DNA from: an uncultured Eubacteriales bacterium
GTDB taxonomy: Bacteria; Bacillota; Clostridia; Peptostreptococcales; Anaerovoracaceae
Assembly: GCA_902786815.1 (NCBI GenBank)
Contig: CADADV010000015.1
Span: 1 to 50,088 of the forward strand
Direction: 5' to 3'
Length of the DNA: 50,088 nucleotides
Shown: positions 6,780-14,835 of the stretch, one piece after another
Numbering within the stretch: position 1 is the stretch's first letter
Layout of the letters: each line of letters starts with the position of its first letter
The notes under the pieces: generated by a model
The model's database searches: none
Told to the model about the DNA's origin: nothing
Seen by the model: the letters and a program-made list of their open reading frames with translations, nothing else
Position numbers and translations under genes: made by a program

Positions 6780-7670
6780 ATGGAAAGAACAATAAGAATG
6801 AAAAAAGTCGAACGTCGGACCACTGTGATCATTATTGCGATCCTTGTCGCGATCGCCTTCATTTCTCTGCTCTGGATCTCGGGGATCGCTTCTTCGGAGG
6901 ACAGCTTCGAGGGAACATACAACGCGCTGGATGAAAAGCGGACCAATGTCACAGAACTGATGGGCGTGACGGCGGCTTCATCGACAGCGATTTCCCTGCT
7001 TCCGGGAGACGCGGGAACGCCGATCGCGGAACAGCTGGCGGATCTGAGCGGATACTTCATGTTCATTCTCGCGGCGATCTATCTGGAAAAATGGATGGTC
7101 ACCATCACAGGCATGCTGGCCTTCAAGATTCTGATCCCCATCGCGTGCGGCATACTGATCCTGGCGCAGATCATCGCCTACAGGGCAGGGGGAAGCATCA
7201 ATGAGGCGGATGAGCGTTCTTTATTCGCCATCTCAGACAAGTGGAAAGAAGTCGGGGTCAAACTGATCCTGTTCGGGCTGATGATCTTCGCGGTCATACC
7301 GGTCAGCGGCATCGTGACCGAAAAGATCGACGCCAGTTACCAGCAGTCTGTGCAGCAGACCATCGAAGACACGCGCAACGATGCGAAGCAGATCCAGGAC
7401 ACAGTCGGACAGGAGAAGGATGACAATGTCGTCGAGAAACTGTTCAACAAAGTAAAAGGCGGCGTTGCAGGGCAGCTCGATAAGTTCGAGAACACCTTGA
7501 ACCGCATCACAGAAGCCATCGCAGTTCTCATCGTCACATCCTGCGCGATCCCGCTCGCAGTACTCGCGTTCTTCATCTGGCTGATCAAGCTCCTGACAGG
7601 GGTCAACATAACCATTCCGCGGTTCCGGGCGTCCAAGCTTATCGGCAAGATGAAAATGGGATTTGACTAA
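6780..7670 (+). CDS. Membrane protein of unknown function
   Basis: The 296-residue protein has an N-terminal helix at about 15-37 (VIIIAILVAIAFISLLWISG), a short extracytoplasmic segment, paired helices near 85-135 (YFMFILAAIYLEKW... and AFKILIPIACGILILAQIIA), and a helix near 160-182. A charged, coiled-coil-like stretch follows (SYQQSVQQTIEDTRNDAKQI), with a final helix near 245-275. AAAGGAGG precedes the start. I do not recognise a family. It follows the small DUF4870-like gene and ends at a strong terminator, so the two probably form a bicistronic unit. Confidence 0.65.
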   Translation: MERTIRMKKVERRTTVIIIAILVAIAFISLLWISGIASSEDSFEGTYNALDEKRTNVTELMGVTAASSTAISLLPGDAGTPIAEQLADLSGYFMFILAAIYLEKWMVTITGMLAFKILIPIACGILILAQIIAYRAGGSINEADERSLFAISDKWKEVGVKLILFGLMIFAVIPVSGIVTEKIDASYQQSVQQTIEDTRNDAKQIQDTVGQEKDDNVVEKLFNKVKGGVAGQLDKFENTLNRITEAIAVLIVTSCAIPLAVLAFFIWLIKLLTGVNITIPRFRASKLIGKMKMGFD

Positions 7671-7708
7671 AACAATACAGACCATAACAAGATCACCTTC
7701 TAATTTGG

Positions 7709-7748
7709 AGCACCAAAGGCATAACCAGTACCTTTGGTGCTTCTTTTT
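7709..7748 (+). terminator. Rho-independent terminator
   Basis: A perfect 11-bp stem, AGCACCAAAGG (7709-7719) with CCTTTGGTGCT (7731-7741), is followed by TCTTTTTG. It ends the membrane-protein unit. Confidence 0.9.
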
Positions 7749-7779
7749 GTGGTAGAATCAAGGCGGGAGGTGTGAGGTC

Positions 7780-8346
7780 ATGTTCGACCTTCAGTCAGTA
7801 ACAGGAAAAATCATTACAGGGAATCTGCTGTTCGCTGCCTGCTGCATCGTGTATCTGATTTGGTGGAGCGTGGCGTTCCGGCCGGGATATACTGCGGCCA
7901 TGGGCGTCAAAGGTTTTTTGTTTCTGGCGACGGCAGTGCTCGGCGTGGCGGGACTGGCTGTGATCATCCAGGGATGCAGCATGACCAGCGGCGGGGTGCG
8001 GTACGTCGGCATCATCGCGGCCGGCGCGGCTGTGTACATCGTGCTTTTGATCCTGACGAACGTCCTCATGCACCGGCAGGTCACCACGGAGCTGATGCTG
8101 ATCGTGTTCTGGGCCTGCATGCAGATCTGCGCCTGCGATGCGCTGTATGGTTTCGGCGCCATCGGCAGAGCTGCGTTCATAGTCATGGCAGTCATAGTAC
8201 TCGTCTTTGCAGCCGCCGGCATGATCTGCTACTTGAAGTACTACGACCTGCCCCCGATGACAGCATTTTACGACGGCATGGTGCCGCTGATCCTGTTCGC
8301 GGTATGCATGATCGGCGAGGCGGTATATCTGATGGTGAGCAAATGA
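7780..8346 (+). CDS. Polytopic membrane protein of unknown function
   Basis: The 188-residue protein is almost entirely hydrophobic, with about six helices; clear ones include NLLFAACCIVYLIWWSVAF, GFLFLATAVLGVAGLAVII and AAFIVMAVIVLVFAAAGMI. No catalytic motif or known transporter signature is apparent. GGGAGG lies upstream of the ATG. Its stop codon overlaps the start of thpR (ATGA), so the two are translationally coupled. It looks like a conserved membrane protein of the YhhN kind by overall pattern, but I cannot support that name from motifs. Confidence 0.6.
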   Translation: MFDLQSVTGKIITGNLLFAACCIVYLIWWSVAFRPGYTAAMGVKGFLFLATAVLGVAGLAVIIQGCSMTSGGVRYVGIIAAGAAVYIVLLILTNVLMHRQVTTELMLIVFWACMQICACDALYGFGAIGRAAFIVMAVIVLVFAAAGMICYLKYYDLPPMTAFYDGMVPLILFAVCMIGEAVYLMVSK

Positions 8347-8861
8347 GACTGTTTATTTCGATCCAACTGAATGATGAGATGCGGGACGCCCTCACGCGGA
8401 TACAGCATTCCATGCAAAGGCAGGGCGTGCGCGGCAATTTCACGCGGGAGGAGAATCTGCATCTGACCCTGGCCTTTATCGGGGAGTATCCGGATCCCTA
8501 TGATGTGAAGGATATCATCGATCAGATAGAATTTGATGATTTTGCGATAAAACTGGAAGGGCTCGGGTCCTTCGGGAGCCTTTGGTGGGCCGGCGTCAGC
8601 GGAAGTGACGAGCTGAAGGCCTTGGCCAAGCAGCTGCGGCGCGGGCTGGCAGACGCGGGGATCCCGTTCGACCGGAAGAAGTTTTCGCCCCACATCACCC
8701 TGGTGCGGAAGCCGGAAGTCAACGGCCGCGGTGTGGAAGGGCGACGCGGCATCCCGGAAGGCGTGCTGTCGGATCTGCCGACCGCGGAGATGACGGTGGA
8801 CCACATTTCGCTGATGCGGTCTGAGCGGGGCCGGCACGGGATGGTTTATACAGAATTGTAA
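8343..8861 (+). CDS. thpR: RNA 2',3'-cyclic phosphodiesterase (2H family)
   Basis: The 172-residue protein belongs to the LigT/2H phosphoesterase superfamily, which opens 2',3'-cyclic phosphates on RNA ends. The paired catalytic motifs are present: HLTL with His at 40 and HITL with His at 117, in the usual spacing. The N-terminus MRLFISIQLNDEM is the canonical first strand, which fixes the start at the ATG overlapping the previous stop codon; the frame remains open far upstream but that part is only antisense-like filler. The C-terminal strand (HISLMRSERG) also fits. The gene is followed 18 bp later by a VOC-family gene. Confidence 0.9.
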   Translation: MRLFISIQLNDEMRDALTRIQHSMQRQGVRGNFTREENLHLTLAFIGEYPDPYDVKDIIDQIEFDDFAIKLEGLGSFGSLWWAGVSGSDELKALAKQLRRGLADAGIPFDRKKFSPHITLVRKPEVNGRGVEGRRGIPEGVLSDLPTAEMTVDHISLMRSERGRHGMVYTEL

Positions 8862-8879
8862 CGGAGAGGAGAATATACG

Positions 8880-9254
8880 ATGAAATTCAAAATGATCCAC
8901 GAGAATTACAACGTCAGCGACCTGCAGGCGTCGCTGGACTTTTATGAAAAGGCCCTCGGCCTGACAGAGGTCCGGCGCAAAACGGCTTCAGACGGCTCGT
9001 TCATCATTGTCTATGTGGCGAATGAAGAGGCGGATTTTGAACTGGAACTGACGTGGCTCAGGGAGCATCCTCAGAAGTATGATATCGGAGAGGAAGAGTT
9101 TCATCTGGCGTTCTACACAGATGATTATGAGGCAGCACACAAGCTGCATGAGGAGATGGGGTGCATCTGTTTCGAGAACCATGAGATGGGGCTTTATTTC
9201 ATCAAGGATCCGGACGGGTACTGGTTGGAGATCGTCCCGCGTGCAGGAGGTTGA
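8880..9254 (+). CDS. VOC-family protein, glyoxalase I-like
   Basis: The 124-residue protein has two beta-alpha-beta-beta-beta modules: HENYNVSDLQASLDFYEKAL at the start, and EFHLAFYTDDYEAAHKLHEE in the second half, ending with DPDGYWLEIV. The pattern matches lactoylglutathione lyase (glyoxalase I), including His7 and the terminal Glu of WLEIV as expected metal ligands. Substrate specificity within the VOC superfamily cannot be read from sequence. GGAGAGGAG lies just upstream. It is one base from the HD-domain gene, so the two are cotranscribed. Confidence 0.8.
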   Translation: MKFKMIHENYNVSDLQASLDFYEKALGLTEVRRKTASDGSFIIVYVANEEADFELELTWLREHPQKYDIGEEEFHLAFYTDDYEAAHKLHEEMGCICFENHEMGLYFIKDPDGYWLEIVPRAGG

Positions 9255-9255
9255 T

Positions 9256-9870
9256 ATGGACAAGGAAAGACTTAGACAGCAGATGGACTTCTGCAGGGAA
9301 ATCGATAAAGAAAAAGAAGTGTTCCGGCAGTCCTATCTGTGCTCCGGAAATCGCAGGGAGAACGATGCGGAGCACGCATGGCACGCGGCGCTGATGGCGG
9401 TGATTTTGGAGGAATACGCAAACGAGAAGGTCGATCTGCTCAAGACGATAACGATGCTCCTCATCCATGACGTCGTGGAGATCGACGCCGGCGACACCTA
9501 CGCCTACGATGTGGAAGGGCTGAAGTCCCAGGCGGAGCGGGAAGCGAAGGCGGCGGACAGGATCTACGGCCTTCTGCCGGAGGACCAGCGGGAGCGCATG
9601 CTCGCGCTCTTCCGCGAGTTTGAGGAAGGGGAGAGCCCGGAAGCCAGATTCGCAAAGGCACTGGACAACGTGCAGCCGGTGATGCAGAACGATGCCTCCG
9701 GCGGCAAAGACTGGCGTGAGAAGGGCATCCACCTGTCCCAGGCCATCGAGCGTCAAAAACGCACGGCGCGGGGATCACAGATCCTTTGGGACGAAGTCTC
9801 CAAACCGATGATCCAGAAGAATATCGACGCGGGGAATATCATTGGGGATGTTTCGCTGGAGGAAGTGTAG
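9256..9870 (+). CDS. HD-domain hydrolase (YfbR/HDDC2-like)
   Basis: The 204-residue protein has the HD phosphohydrolase metal-binding layout: NDAEHAWHAALMAVIL (first His), LLIHDVVEIDAGDTYAYD (HD pair followed by E and D), and a later Asp in FAKALDNVQPV. This arrangement matches the YfbR/HDDC2 group, which dephosphorylates 5'-deoxynucleotides. The start at 9256 is chosen because CAGGAGG precedes it by five bases and because the family begins with a short helix; the frame extends upstream over the VOC gene only by chance. Confidence 0.85.
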   Translation: MDKERLRQQMDFCREIDKEKEVFRQSYLCSGNRRENDAEHAWHAALMAVILEEYANEKVDLLKTITMLLIHDVVEIDAGDTYAYDVEGLKSQAEREAKAADRIYGLLPEDQRERMLALFREFEEGESPEARFAKALDNVQPVMQNDASGGKDWREKGIHLSQAIERQKRTARGSQILWDEVSKPMIQKNIDAGNIIGDVSLEEV

Positions 9871-9958
9871 TCCCGCTGCAGCGCAGATGTAGCGAAACAC
9901 CGTAGTTTTTGGTAGACTATAAGAAGAATAATTCGTTGAATATATTAGGAGGTATGCG

Positions 9959-11233
9959 ATGAAGCAGTTCCAATTTGATGTACAGAAATTCAGAAGCAGA
10001 TTCCCGGCTTGCCAGCTGCAGGTAGCAGGCGCGCCGATCGCGTATTTGGACGGCCCGGGAGGGACCCAGGTGCCCCAGAGCGTGGTGGACGCCATCACTG
10101 GATATCTGATCAACGACAACGCCAATGAGGGCGGCAACTTCAAGGCCAGCGACAAGACAGATGAAGTCGAGCAGGCGGCCTTTGCGGCGGCGGCGGATTT
10201 CCTGGGGTGCTCCCCGCAGGAGGTCGGGTTCAGCGTGGGTTCCACACAGCACAGCTACAACTTCTCCGTCAATATCGCGAAGACGCTCCAGCCGGGCGAT
10301 GAGCTGATCATCACGGAGATCGATCACCGCTGCAACAGCCAACCGTGGAGAAGACTGGGCAAGCTGGGCTTTGAAGTGAAGCAGGTGCGTCTGGATCTGG
10401 AGACCCAGCAGCTGGACTGGGAGGACTATATGTCCAAGCTGTCCGACCGCACGAAGGTGGTCGCCGTCAACTGGGCCAGCAATGCGCTGGGAACCATCAC
10501 AGATGTCAAGAAATACATTGACGCCGCCCACGAAGTCGGCGCCGTGACCGTTGTGGACGCGGTACACTACGCAGCGCATCTGCCGATGGATGTCAAGGCG
10601 ATCGGCACGGACGTCCTGCTCTGCTCCCCATACAAGTTCTTCGGACCGCATATGGGTCTTTGCTACATGGATGAGAAACTGCTGGAAAGTCTGGAGTTCA
10701 ACAATGCGGGCGCTGAGGATATTTCCGAAGGCAGCCGTAAATTCCACATGGCCACCCCGCAGTACGAGTTCCTCGCCGGCATGACAGCGGCAATCAACAT
10801 GATCGCCGAGGTCGGTGCGGAGTACGCTTACTACTTCGAGGAGGAACTGGAAGGACTGAGCGGACGCCGCAGGGATGTTGTCGCCGGCATGATGGCCTTT
10901 GATGCTTATGAAGCGCCGCTGGCAACGCGTATCCGCAAAGGCCTGCGTAGGCTGCCGGGTGTCCATGTTTACGGCCCGGCGGAAGGACAGCCTCGTACCC
11001 CGACCGTCGCGTTCACCATGGAAGGCTATGCGCCGGAAGAAGTCACGAAAGTCTTGGGTGACAAAGGCATCAATGCATGGCACGGTGATTTCTACGCCAT
11101 CGAAGTCATTTCGGCCCTCGGTTTGGAAGACAAGGGCGGCCTGATCCGCGTCGGCCTGGCGCCGTACTGCACAGAAGGCGATATCGACCGCCTGCTGGCC
11201 ACGGTTGCCGAGCTCGCCTATGCAAAGGCATAA
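9959..11233 (+). CDS. Cysteine desulfurase-like class V aminotransferase
   Basis: The 424-residue protein is a PLP-dependent fold type I enzyme of the class V (NifS/SufS-like) family. It contains AYLDGPGGTQVP near the N-terminus, EIDHRCNSQPWRRL, the PLP-contacting VVDAVHYAAH, and the Schiff-base lysine in LCSPYKFFGPHMG. It matches the cysteine desulfurase-like subgroup that has an SPYKF active site and no obvious catalytic Cys loop; no Cys-containing R-x-G-x-x-C motif is visible, so true desulfurase activity is doubtful. GGAGG lies upstream of the ATG. It stands alone, with no Fe-S scaffold gene nearby. Confidence 0.85.
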   Translation: MKQFQFDVQKFRSRFPACQLQVAGAPIAYLDGPGGTQVPQSVVDAITGYLINDNANEGGNFKASDKTDEVEQAAFAAAADFLGCSPQEVGFSVGSTQHSYNFSVNIAKTLQPGDELIITEIDHRCNSQPWRRLGKLGFEVKQVRLDLETQQLDWEDYMSKLSDRTKVVAVNWASNALGTITDVKKYIDAAHEVGAVTVVDAVHYAAHLPMDVKAIGTDVLLCSPYKFFGPHMGLCYMDEKLLESLEFNNAGAEDISEGSRKFHMATPQYEFLAGMTAAINMIAEVGAEYAYYFEEELEGLSGRRRDVVAGMMAFDAYEAPLATRIRKGLRRLPGVHVYGPAEGQPRTPTVAFTMEGYAPEEVTKVLGDKGINAWHGDFYAIEVISALGLEDKGGLIRVGLAPYCTEGDIDRLLATVAELAYAKA

Positions 11234-11280
11234 GCAAAAGCATAAGCATAAGCATAAGAACTCCGGGTGTACCTTCTCAG

Positions 11281-11400
11281 AAAAAAGCATGTACCTATAG
11301 GACCATAGTTTTAAGGAATAAGGGGTACGTTTTCTGCCGGTTTGGTGGAAAATGTATCCCTTTTCGTAGAAAAATGTATGCCTATAGGTACATGTTTATT
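11281..11400. repeat. Nested inverted-repeat element
   Basis: CATGTACCTATAGG (11288-11301) and CCTATAGGTACATG (11381-11394) are perfect 14-bp inverted repeats. Inside them AAGGGGTACGTTTTC pairs with GAAAATGTATCCCTT, allowing two G-U pairs. The whole 120-bp stretch can fold into one long interrupted hairpin bounded by A-rich and T-rich ends. It could be a MITE-like element or a complex terminator behind the PLP enzyme gene. Confidence 0.6.
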
Positions 11401-11544
11401 TGTCAAAAGGGACACAGTTCTCATTCGACTCAGTTTGTCAACTCCTTATCAACTCCACGTGTTCAACAAAAAAGCTTCATCCTCCTGCCACTTGTCCTGA
11501 TTAATATGTGGATGAAGAAATATAATCAGGAAGGGAGATAAAGT

Positions 11545-13491
11545 TTGAAAAAGACCAATATGATAACAAAAAGAATTGCAGCAATCATCATGACCGTGAT
11601 GCTGACAGCATTCACGCTGATGATGTCCGGCTGCGGAGCGGATACGGCATCAGATGATGCAGACGCATCCGGCAGCAGCGCCTCCGCCGGCACCGTGGCA
11701 TGGGAATACGTTTCCCCGTCAGAACTGAAAGGGAACACCGCGAAGGCAGAGGATCAGAAAGATTCGGACGCGGATAAGGATGCGGATCAGGATGCGTCTG
11801 CGGACGCGAAGGATGACAATAGCGCGGCAGGGAAGTCGGACAGCGATTCGTCAAACGGAGATGCAGAAAACGGTGACGCCTCGAACGGACAGCCGCCGGA
11901 GAAGCCGGATGGTGAAGCGCCGAACGGCGAAGCACCGAGCGGACAGCCGCCGGAGAAGGCGGATGGTGAAGCGCCGAATGACGAAGCACCAAGCGGACAG
12001 CCGCCGGAAAAACCGGATGGCGAAGCACCGAACGGTAACGCCCCAAGCGGAGAGGCACCGAGCGGACAGCCGCCGGCCATGCCAAACGGAGGAGCTCCGG
12101 GCGGCGGACCGAATACCGCGTCTTATGATTACAACGGGAAGCTGAGCGGCAAGTTAGCTGCAGATGGAAGTGATAGTGAAAGTAAGGAAGTCACCTCCGA
12201 CGGCGAAAAGGTTGAATCTACAACGGCCGATGAGAACGCGCTCCTCGCGGAAAACGGCGGCGTGCTGAAAGTGACCAATGCGGAGATCACCAAGTCAGGA
12301 GATGACAGCAACGGCGATAACTGCAACTTCTACGGAATCAACTCCAGCGTGCTGAGCACAGGTGAGAAATCCGAGGTATACCTCTCCGACAGCAAGATCA
12401 GCTCTACAGGAGAAGGAAACAATGGGGTTTTTGCAACAGACAGCGGAACGGCGTACGTGAATAACGTGGAAATCACCACTGCCAAGGGCGGCAACTCCAG
12501 AGGCCTTGACGCCACCTACGGCGGCGTCATCTACGGAAATGACCTGACGATCAGCACCGCCAAGGACCACTGCGCGGCGCTGGCAACCGACAGAGGCGGC
12601 GGGTACATCTCCGTCACCAACAGCAAACTTGCGACAGCAGGAAACGGATCCCCGCTGATCTATTCGACAGGGGATATCGAAGTGGACAACGTTACAGGCA
12701 CTTCCTCCGGAAGCCAGATCGCAGGCATGGAAGGACTGAACCGCATCGTGATCAATAATTCAACCTTGGAAAGCACCCATGACGGGACTTCCGGAAGCGA
12801 TCCAATCAAGAACGGGGTGATTTTGTATCAGTCGACGTCAGGCGATGCTGACACGGCTTCGGCAGAATCCTGCGAGTTTGAAGCAGTCGATTCCACCCTG
12901 AAGACAGCCATCACAGACGGCGCCATGTTCTACGTGACCAACACGAAAGCCAACGTGGTGCTGCAGAACACGCCCCTCGATTTCGACAGCGAGAAGGTCG
13001 ACCTGATCAACGCCTCCGGCAACAGCTCCAACAACTGGGGCACAGAAGGCAAGAACGGCGGGACCGCGACCTTCACAGGTATTGCACAGACCCTGGCAGG
13101 CAACATCAGCACCGACAAGATCAGCAGCGTCGATCTGAACCTGACTGAAGGATCTACCTGGACCGGCGCATCGGAAGGTTCGAACAATCTGAACATCACT
13201 GTTGATGAAACATCCACATGGGTAGTGACAGAAGATACTACCATTGCAGACCTGAACGCAGCAGAAGGCGCAAAAATCGTCGACGCAGACGGTAAGACAG
13301 TGACAGTCAAAGCAGACGGCAAGACTGTAGTGGAAGGCGACAGCGCGATCACAGTCACAGTCAGCGGCGAGTACAGCACCGAAGTGCAGCTGTCTGACGA
13401 TGCTGGCCTTGACACCAAGGTCCTCGACAGAACCGCATTCGATAAATACTACAAGACATCCACCCAGTACGGGACGAATGGTGACAAATAG
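11545..13491 (+). CDS. Pro-rich repeat lipoprotein with beta-helix-like domain
   Basis: The 648-residue protein begins at a TTG codon, supported by AAGGGAG seven bases upstream; the next ATG is 15 bases further in and too far from it. It has a lipoprotein signal ending LMMSGC with Cys30. An Asp/Ser-rich stretch follows, then three 18-residue units of the type GQPPEKPDGEAPNGEAPS and a Gly-Pro tail. From about residue 200 there is a repetitive beta-helix-like region (for example NGVFATDSGTAYVNNVEIT). The overall layout matches Clostridial surface proteins annotated as carbohydrate-binding or adhesin-like, but the ligand is unknown. The gene is monocistronic, with no recognisable terminator immediately after it. 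Confidence 0.7.
   Translation: MKKTNMITKRIAAIIMTVMLTAFTLMMSGCGADTASDDADASGSSASAGTVAWEYVSPSELKGNTAKAEDQKDSDADKDADQDASADAKDDNSAAGKSDSDSSNGDAENGDASNGQPPEKPDGEAPNGEAPSGQPPEKADGEAPNDEAPSGQPPEKPDGEAPNGNAPSGEAPSGQPPAMPNGGAPGGGPNTASYDYNGKLSGKLAADGSDSESKEVTSDGEKVESTTADENALLAENGGVLKVTNAEITKSGDDSNGDNCNFYGINSSVLSTGEKSEVYLSDSKISSTGEGNNGVFATDSGTAYVNNVEITTAKGGNSRGLDATYGGVIYGNDLTISTAKDHCAALATDRGGGYISVTNSKLATAGNGSPLIYSTGDIEVDNVTGTSSGSQIAGMEGLNRIVINNSTLESTHDGTSGSDPIKNGVILYQSTSGDADTASAESCEFEAVDSTLKTAITDGAMFYVTNTKANVVLQNTPLDFDSEKVDLINASGNSSNNWGTEGKNGGTATFTGIAQTLAGNISTDKISSVDLNLTEGSTWTGASEGSNNLNITVDETSTWVVTEDTTIADLNAAEGAKIVDADGKTVTVKADGKTVVEGDSAITVTVSGEYSTEVQLSDDAGLDTKVLDRTAFDKYYKTSTQYGTNGDK
11887..12078 (+). repeat. 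54-bp tandem repeat encoding a Pro/Glu/Gly linker
   Basis: Units at 11887-11940, 11941-11994 and 11995-12048 are followed by a 15-bp insertion and a partial fourth unit from 12064. All lengths are multiples of three, so changes in copy number would alter linker length without frameshift. The spacer probably pushes the adhesin-like domain away from the membrane. Confidence 0.8.
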
Positions 13492-13870
13492 GACTGCAAC
13501 GGTGCTGCTCAGCTAGTGGTCCGCCGGTGGTACGCCTGTTCCGGTGTAATAATCGCTTCAGTCAAGTGCGTTTTTCATCATGACTATCTGTGATCAGTTG
13601 AAATGACAGCAAAAATGGAAATATCTGTCAATTACTGGAAACCAAAAGAGGAATATATTGGGAGGAATAGGAAATGTATTACAAATTCTGCATTATACTG
13701 CAATGTATTGTCAGCCATATACTCTCGATCCTCAACTAGAGGTGAAAAATGGCTCTCGAATGACTCGTTTTTACACCAGTAGCATCAAGGGAGATTGAAC
13801 AGACCGCTGCGGAACGCTACGGACTGCTGCAGAACGCTCGTTGAGAAACCCAGAATACAAAAAATACAAT
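13492..13870. other. Intergenic region between lipoprotein gene and tRNA-Val
   Basis: No family-recognisable gene is present. The stretch holds several imperfect GC-rich hairpins just after the lipoprotein gene, a very short hydrophobic frame with a strong ribosome site (13674-13739), and a 19-20-bp imperfect direct repeat at about 13801-13842 (CCGCTGCGGAACGCTAC and GACTGCTGCAGAACGCTCG). Confidence 0.5.
13674..13739 (+). CDS. Possible hydrophobic micropeptide
   Basis: A 21-codon frame encodes MYYKFCIILQCIVSHILSIL plus Asn, a single hydrophobic helix. GGGAGGAATAGGAA immediately precedes the ATG, a better ribosome site than most genes here possess. Small membrane peptides of this kind occur as type I toxins or membrane-protein modulators, but there is no visible antisense RNA partner or clear promoter. 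An overlapping 59-codon frame (13603-13782) lacks a ribosome site. Confidence 0.2.
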   Translation: MYYKFCIILQCIVSHILSILN

Positions 13871-13893
13871 CGAGCCGGCATTTTGCCGGCTCG
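13871..13893. terminator. Terminator of tRNA-Val
   Basis: A 9-bp stem, CGAGCCGGC (13871-13879) with GCCGGCTCG (13885-13893), is followed on the minus strand by ATTGTATTTTTT. It lies five bases beyond the tRNA 3' end. Confidence 0.85.
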
Positions 13894-13898
13894 TCTTT

Positions 13899-13974
13899 TG
13901 GTGACCCGTATTGGACTTGAACCAATGACCTTCTGGTTGTCACCCAGACGCTCTCCCAGCTGAGCTAACGGATC
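13899..13974 (-). tRNA. tRNA-Val (anticodon GAC)
   Basis: The 76-nt gene folds into a full cloverleaf. The acceptor pairs GATCCGT with ACGGGTC (one G-U), the D arm is AGCTCAGCTGGGAGAGC, the anticodon stem TCTGG/CCAGA has loop GTGACAA, and the T arm is ATTGG-TTCAAGT-CCAAT. Discriminator A and CCA are encoded. The loop places GAC at positions 34-36, reading GUC and GUU. Confidence 0.93.
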
Positions 13975-13985
13975 TCGTAGGTGAT

Positions 13986-14014
13986 ATTATAAGCATTGAA
14001 AGCTATTTCGTCAA
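13986..14014 (-). promoter_or_regulatory. tRNA-Val promoter inside the tetR 3' end
   Basis: On the minus strand, TTGACG (14014-14009) and a perfect TATAAT (13991-13986) are separated by 17 bp. The -35 box lies within the last sense codons of the TetR gene, so the tRNA has its own promoter and need not depend on tetR transcription. Confidence 0.75.
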
Positions 14015-14608
14015 CCCCGCGATGAACAAAGGCAGCATTTTTTCTGAATACTGGCAGAGAGAGTAGTTGCCGCTTGAGATGCACCAGTCATACATCATGC
14101 CGCGCTCGAAGAGGGCGTAGGATTTGGTGATGTCGTTGACGGAAAGGTCGTCGCGAAAGAGCCCCTGACTCTGTCCTTCGATGGCGATCTGGCGCAGGAG
14201 TTTGTAGTAGGTCCGGTCCGGATCGAGCAGGTGTTTCTCGCTCATGGTCGTCAGCTGCGCCGCGAACAGCTGGGACAGCATGGACACGGACACGGTGTTT
14301 TCGATCATGAGGAAGAGCTCCCGGTTCATCAGGATGAGCTTTTCCACAGGGGAGAGGGCGGGATCCATGGTCTCCGCCAGTTCCTCATATTTCTCATCGA
14401 ACAGGTAGGAGAGCGAACCCATCAGATCATCCTTAGAACTGAAGTAGTGGTAGAAGGAGCCTTTGGATGTGTTGGATTCTTCTACGATATCATCGATGGT
14501 CGTGTTGTTGTAGCCATACTGGTAGAACAATTTCCAGGCGGCGGCGACGATGCGGCCTTTGGTTTCATTTGTAACTCTCTTTGAAGTCTTTTTTGTTGCT
14601 TTTGCCAT
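14003..14608 (-). CDS. TetR/AcrR-family transcriptional regulator
   Basis: The 201-residue protein has a classical TetR HTH at about 15-62: GRIVAAAWKLFYQYGYNNTT, IDDIVEESNTSKGSFYHYFS and SKDDLMGSL. The C-terminal helical ligand domain is divergent, as usual. It is transcribed away from the PutP-type symporter gene across a 227-bp region holding three TAGTCT motifs, so it probably autoregulates and controls that transporter. The inducing ligand is unknown. Confidence 0.9.
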   Translation of the reverse strand: MAKATKKTSKRVTNETKGRIVAAAWKLFYQYGYNNTTIDDIVEESNTSKGSFYHYFSSKDDLMGSLSYLFDEKYEELAETMDPALSPVEKLILMNRELFLMIENTVSVSMLSQLFAAQLTTMSEKHLLDPDRTYYKLLRQIAIEGQSQGLFRDDLSVNDITKSYALFERGMMYDWCISSGNYSLCQYSEKMLPLFIAGLTK

Positions 14609-14835
14609 GATTTTTCTGTAAATAGTCTGTAATTTAATCAGATTCCCATCTTTAGTATATTGTTTAGTCTAATTTATAATCATTGAAATTTCAACAGTTT
14701 TTTGCAAAATCAATAAATAATAGTCTAAAAAGTATAGAATTCAGTTGGTATTTGATTCACACATATGTTCTGTTAGAATCGTCACGTGCGGAAAACGCAC
14801 GGAATTTATATTATAGAAACAAGAGGTTATTATTT
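14609..14835. promoter_or_regulatory. tetR-putP divergent control region
   Basis: For the symporter, TTGATT (14752-14757) and TAGAAT (14774-14779) are spaced 16 bp. Its 5' leader forms a short hairpin CGTGCG-GAAAA-CGCACG (14785-14801). The motif TAGTCT recurs at 14623, 14665 and 14721, in the same orientation, with TAGTCTA in the last two. GAAATTTC at about 14685-14692 is a small palindrome. These are candidate TetR operators. Confidence 0.5.

Noticed and set aside
7860-8342. Upstream extension of thpR
   Set aside because: The frame is open, but overlaps the membrane-protein gene; the 2H family starts at MRLFISIQL, where the ATGA overlap provides coupling.
9917-11290. 457-codon frame antisense to the PLP enzyme gene
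   Set aside because: The plus-strand product has all class V aminotransferase motifs; the antisense frame has none.
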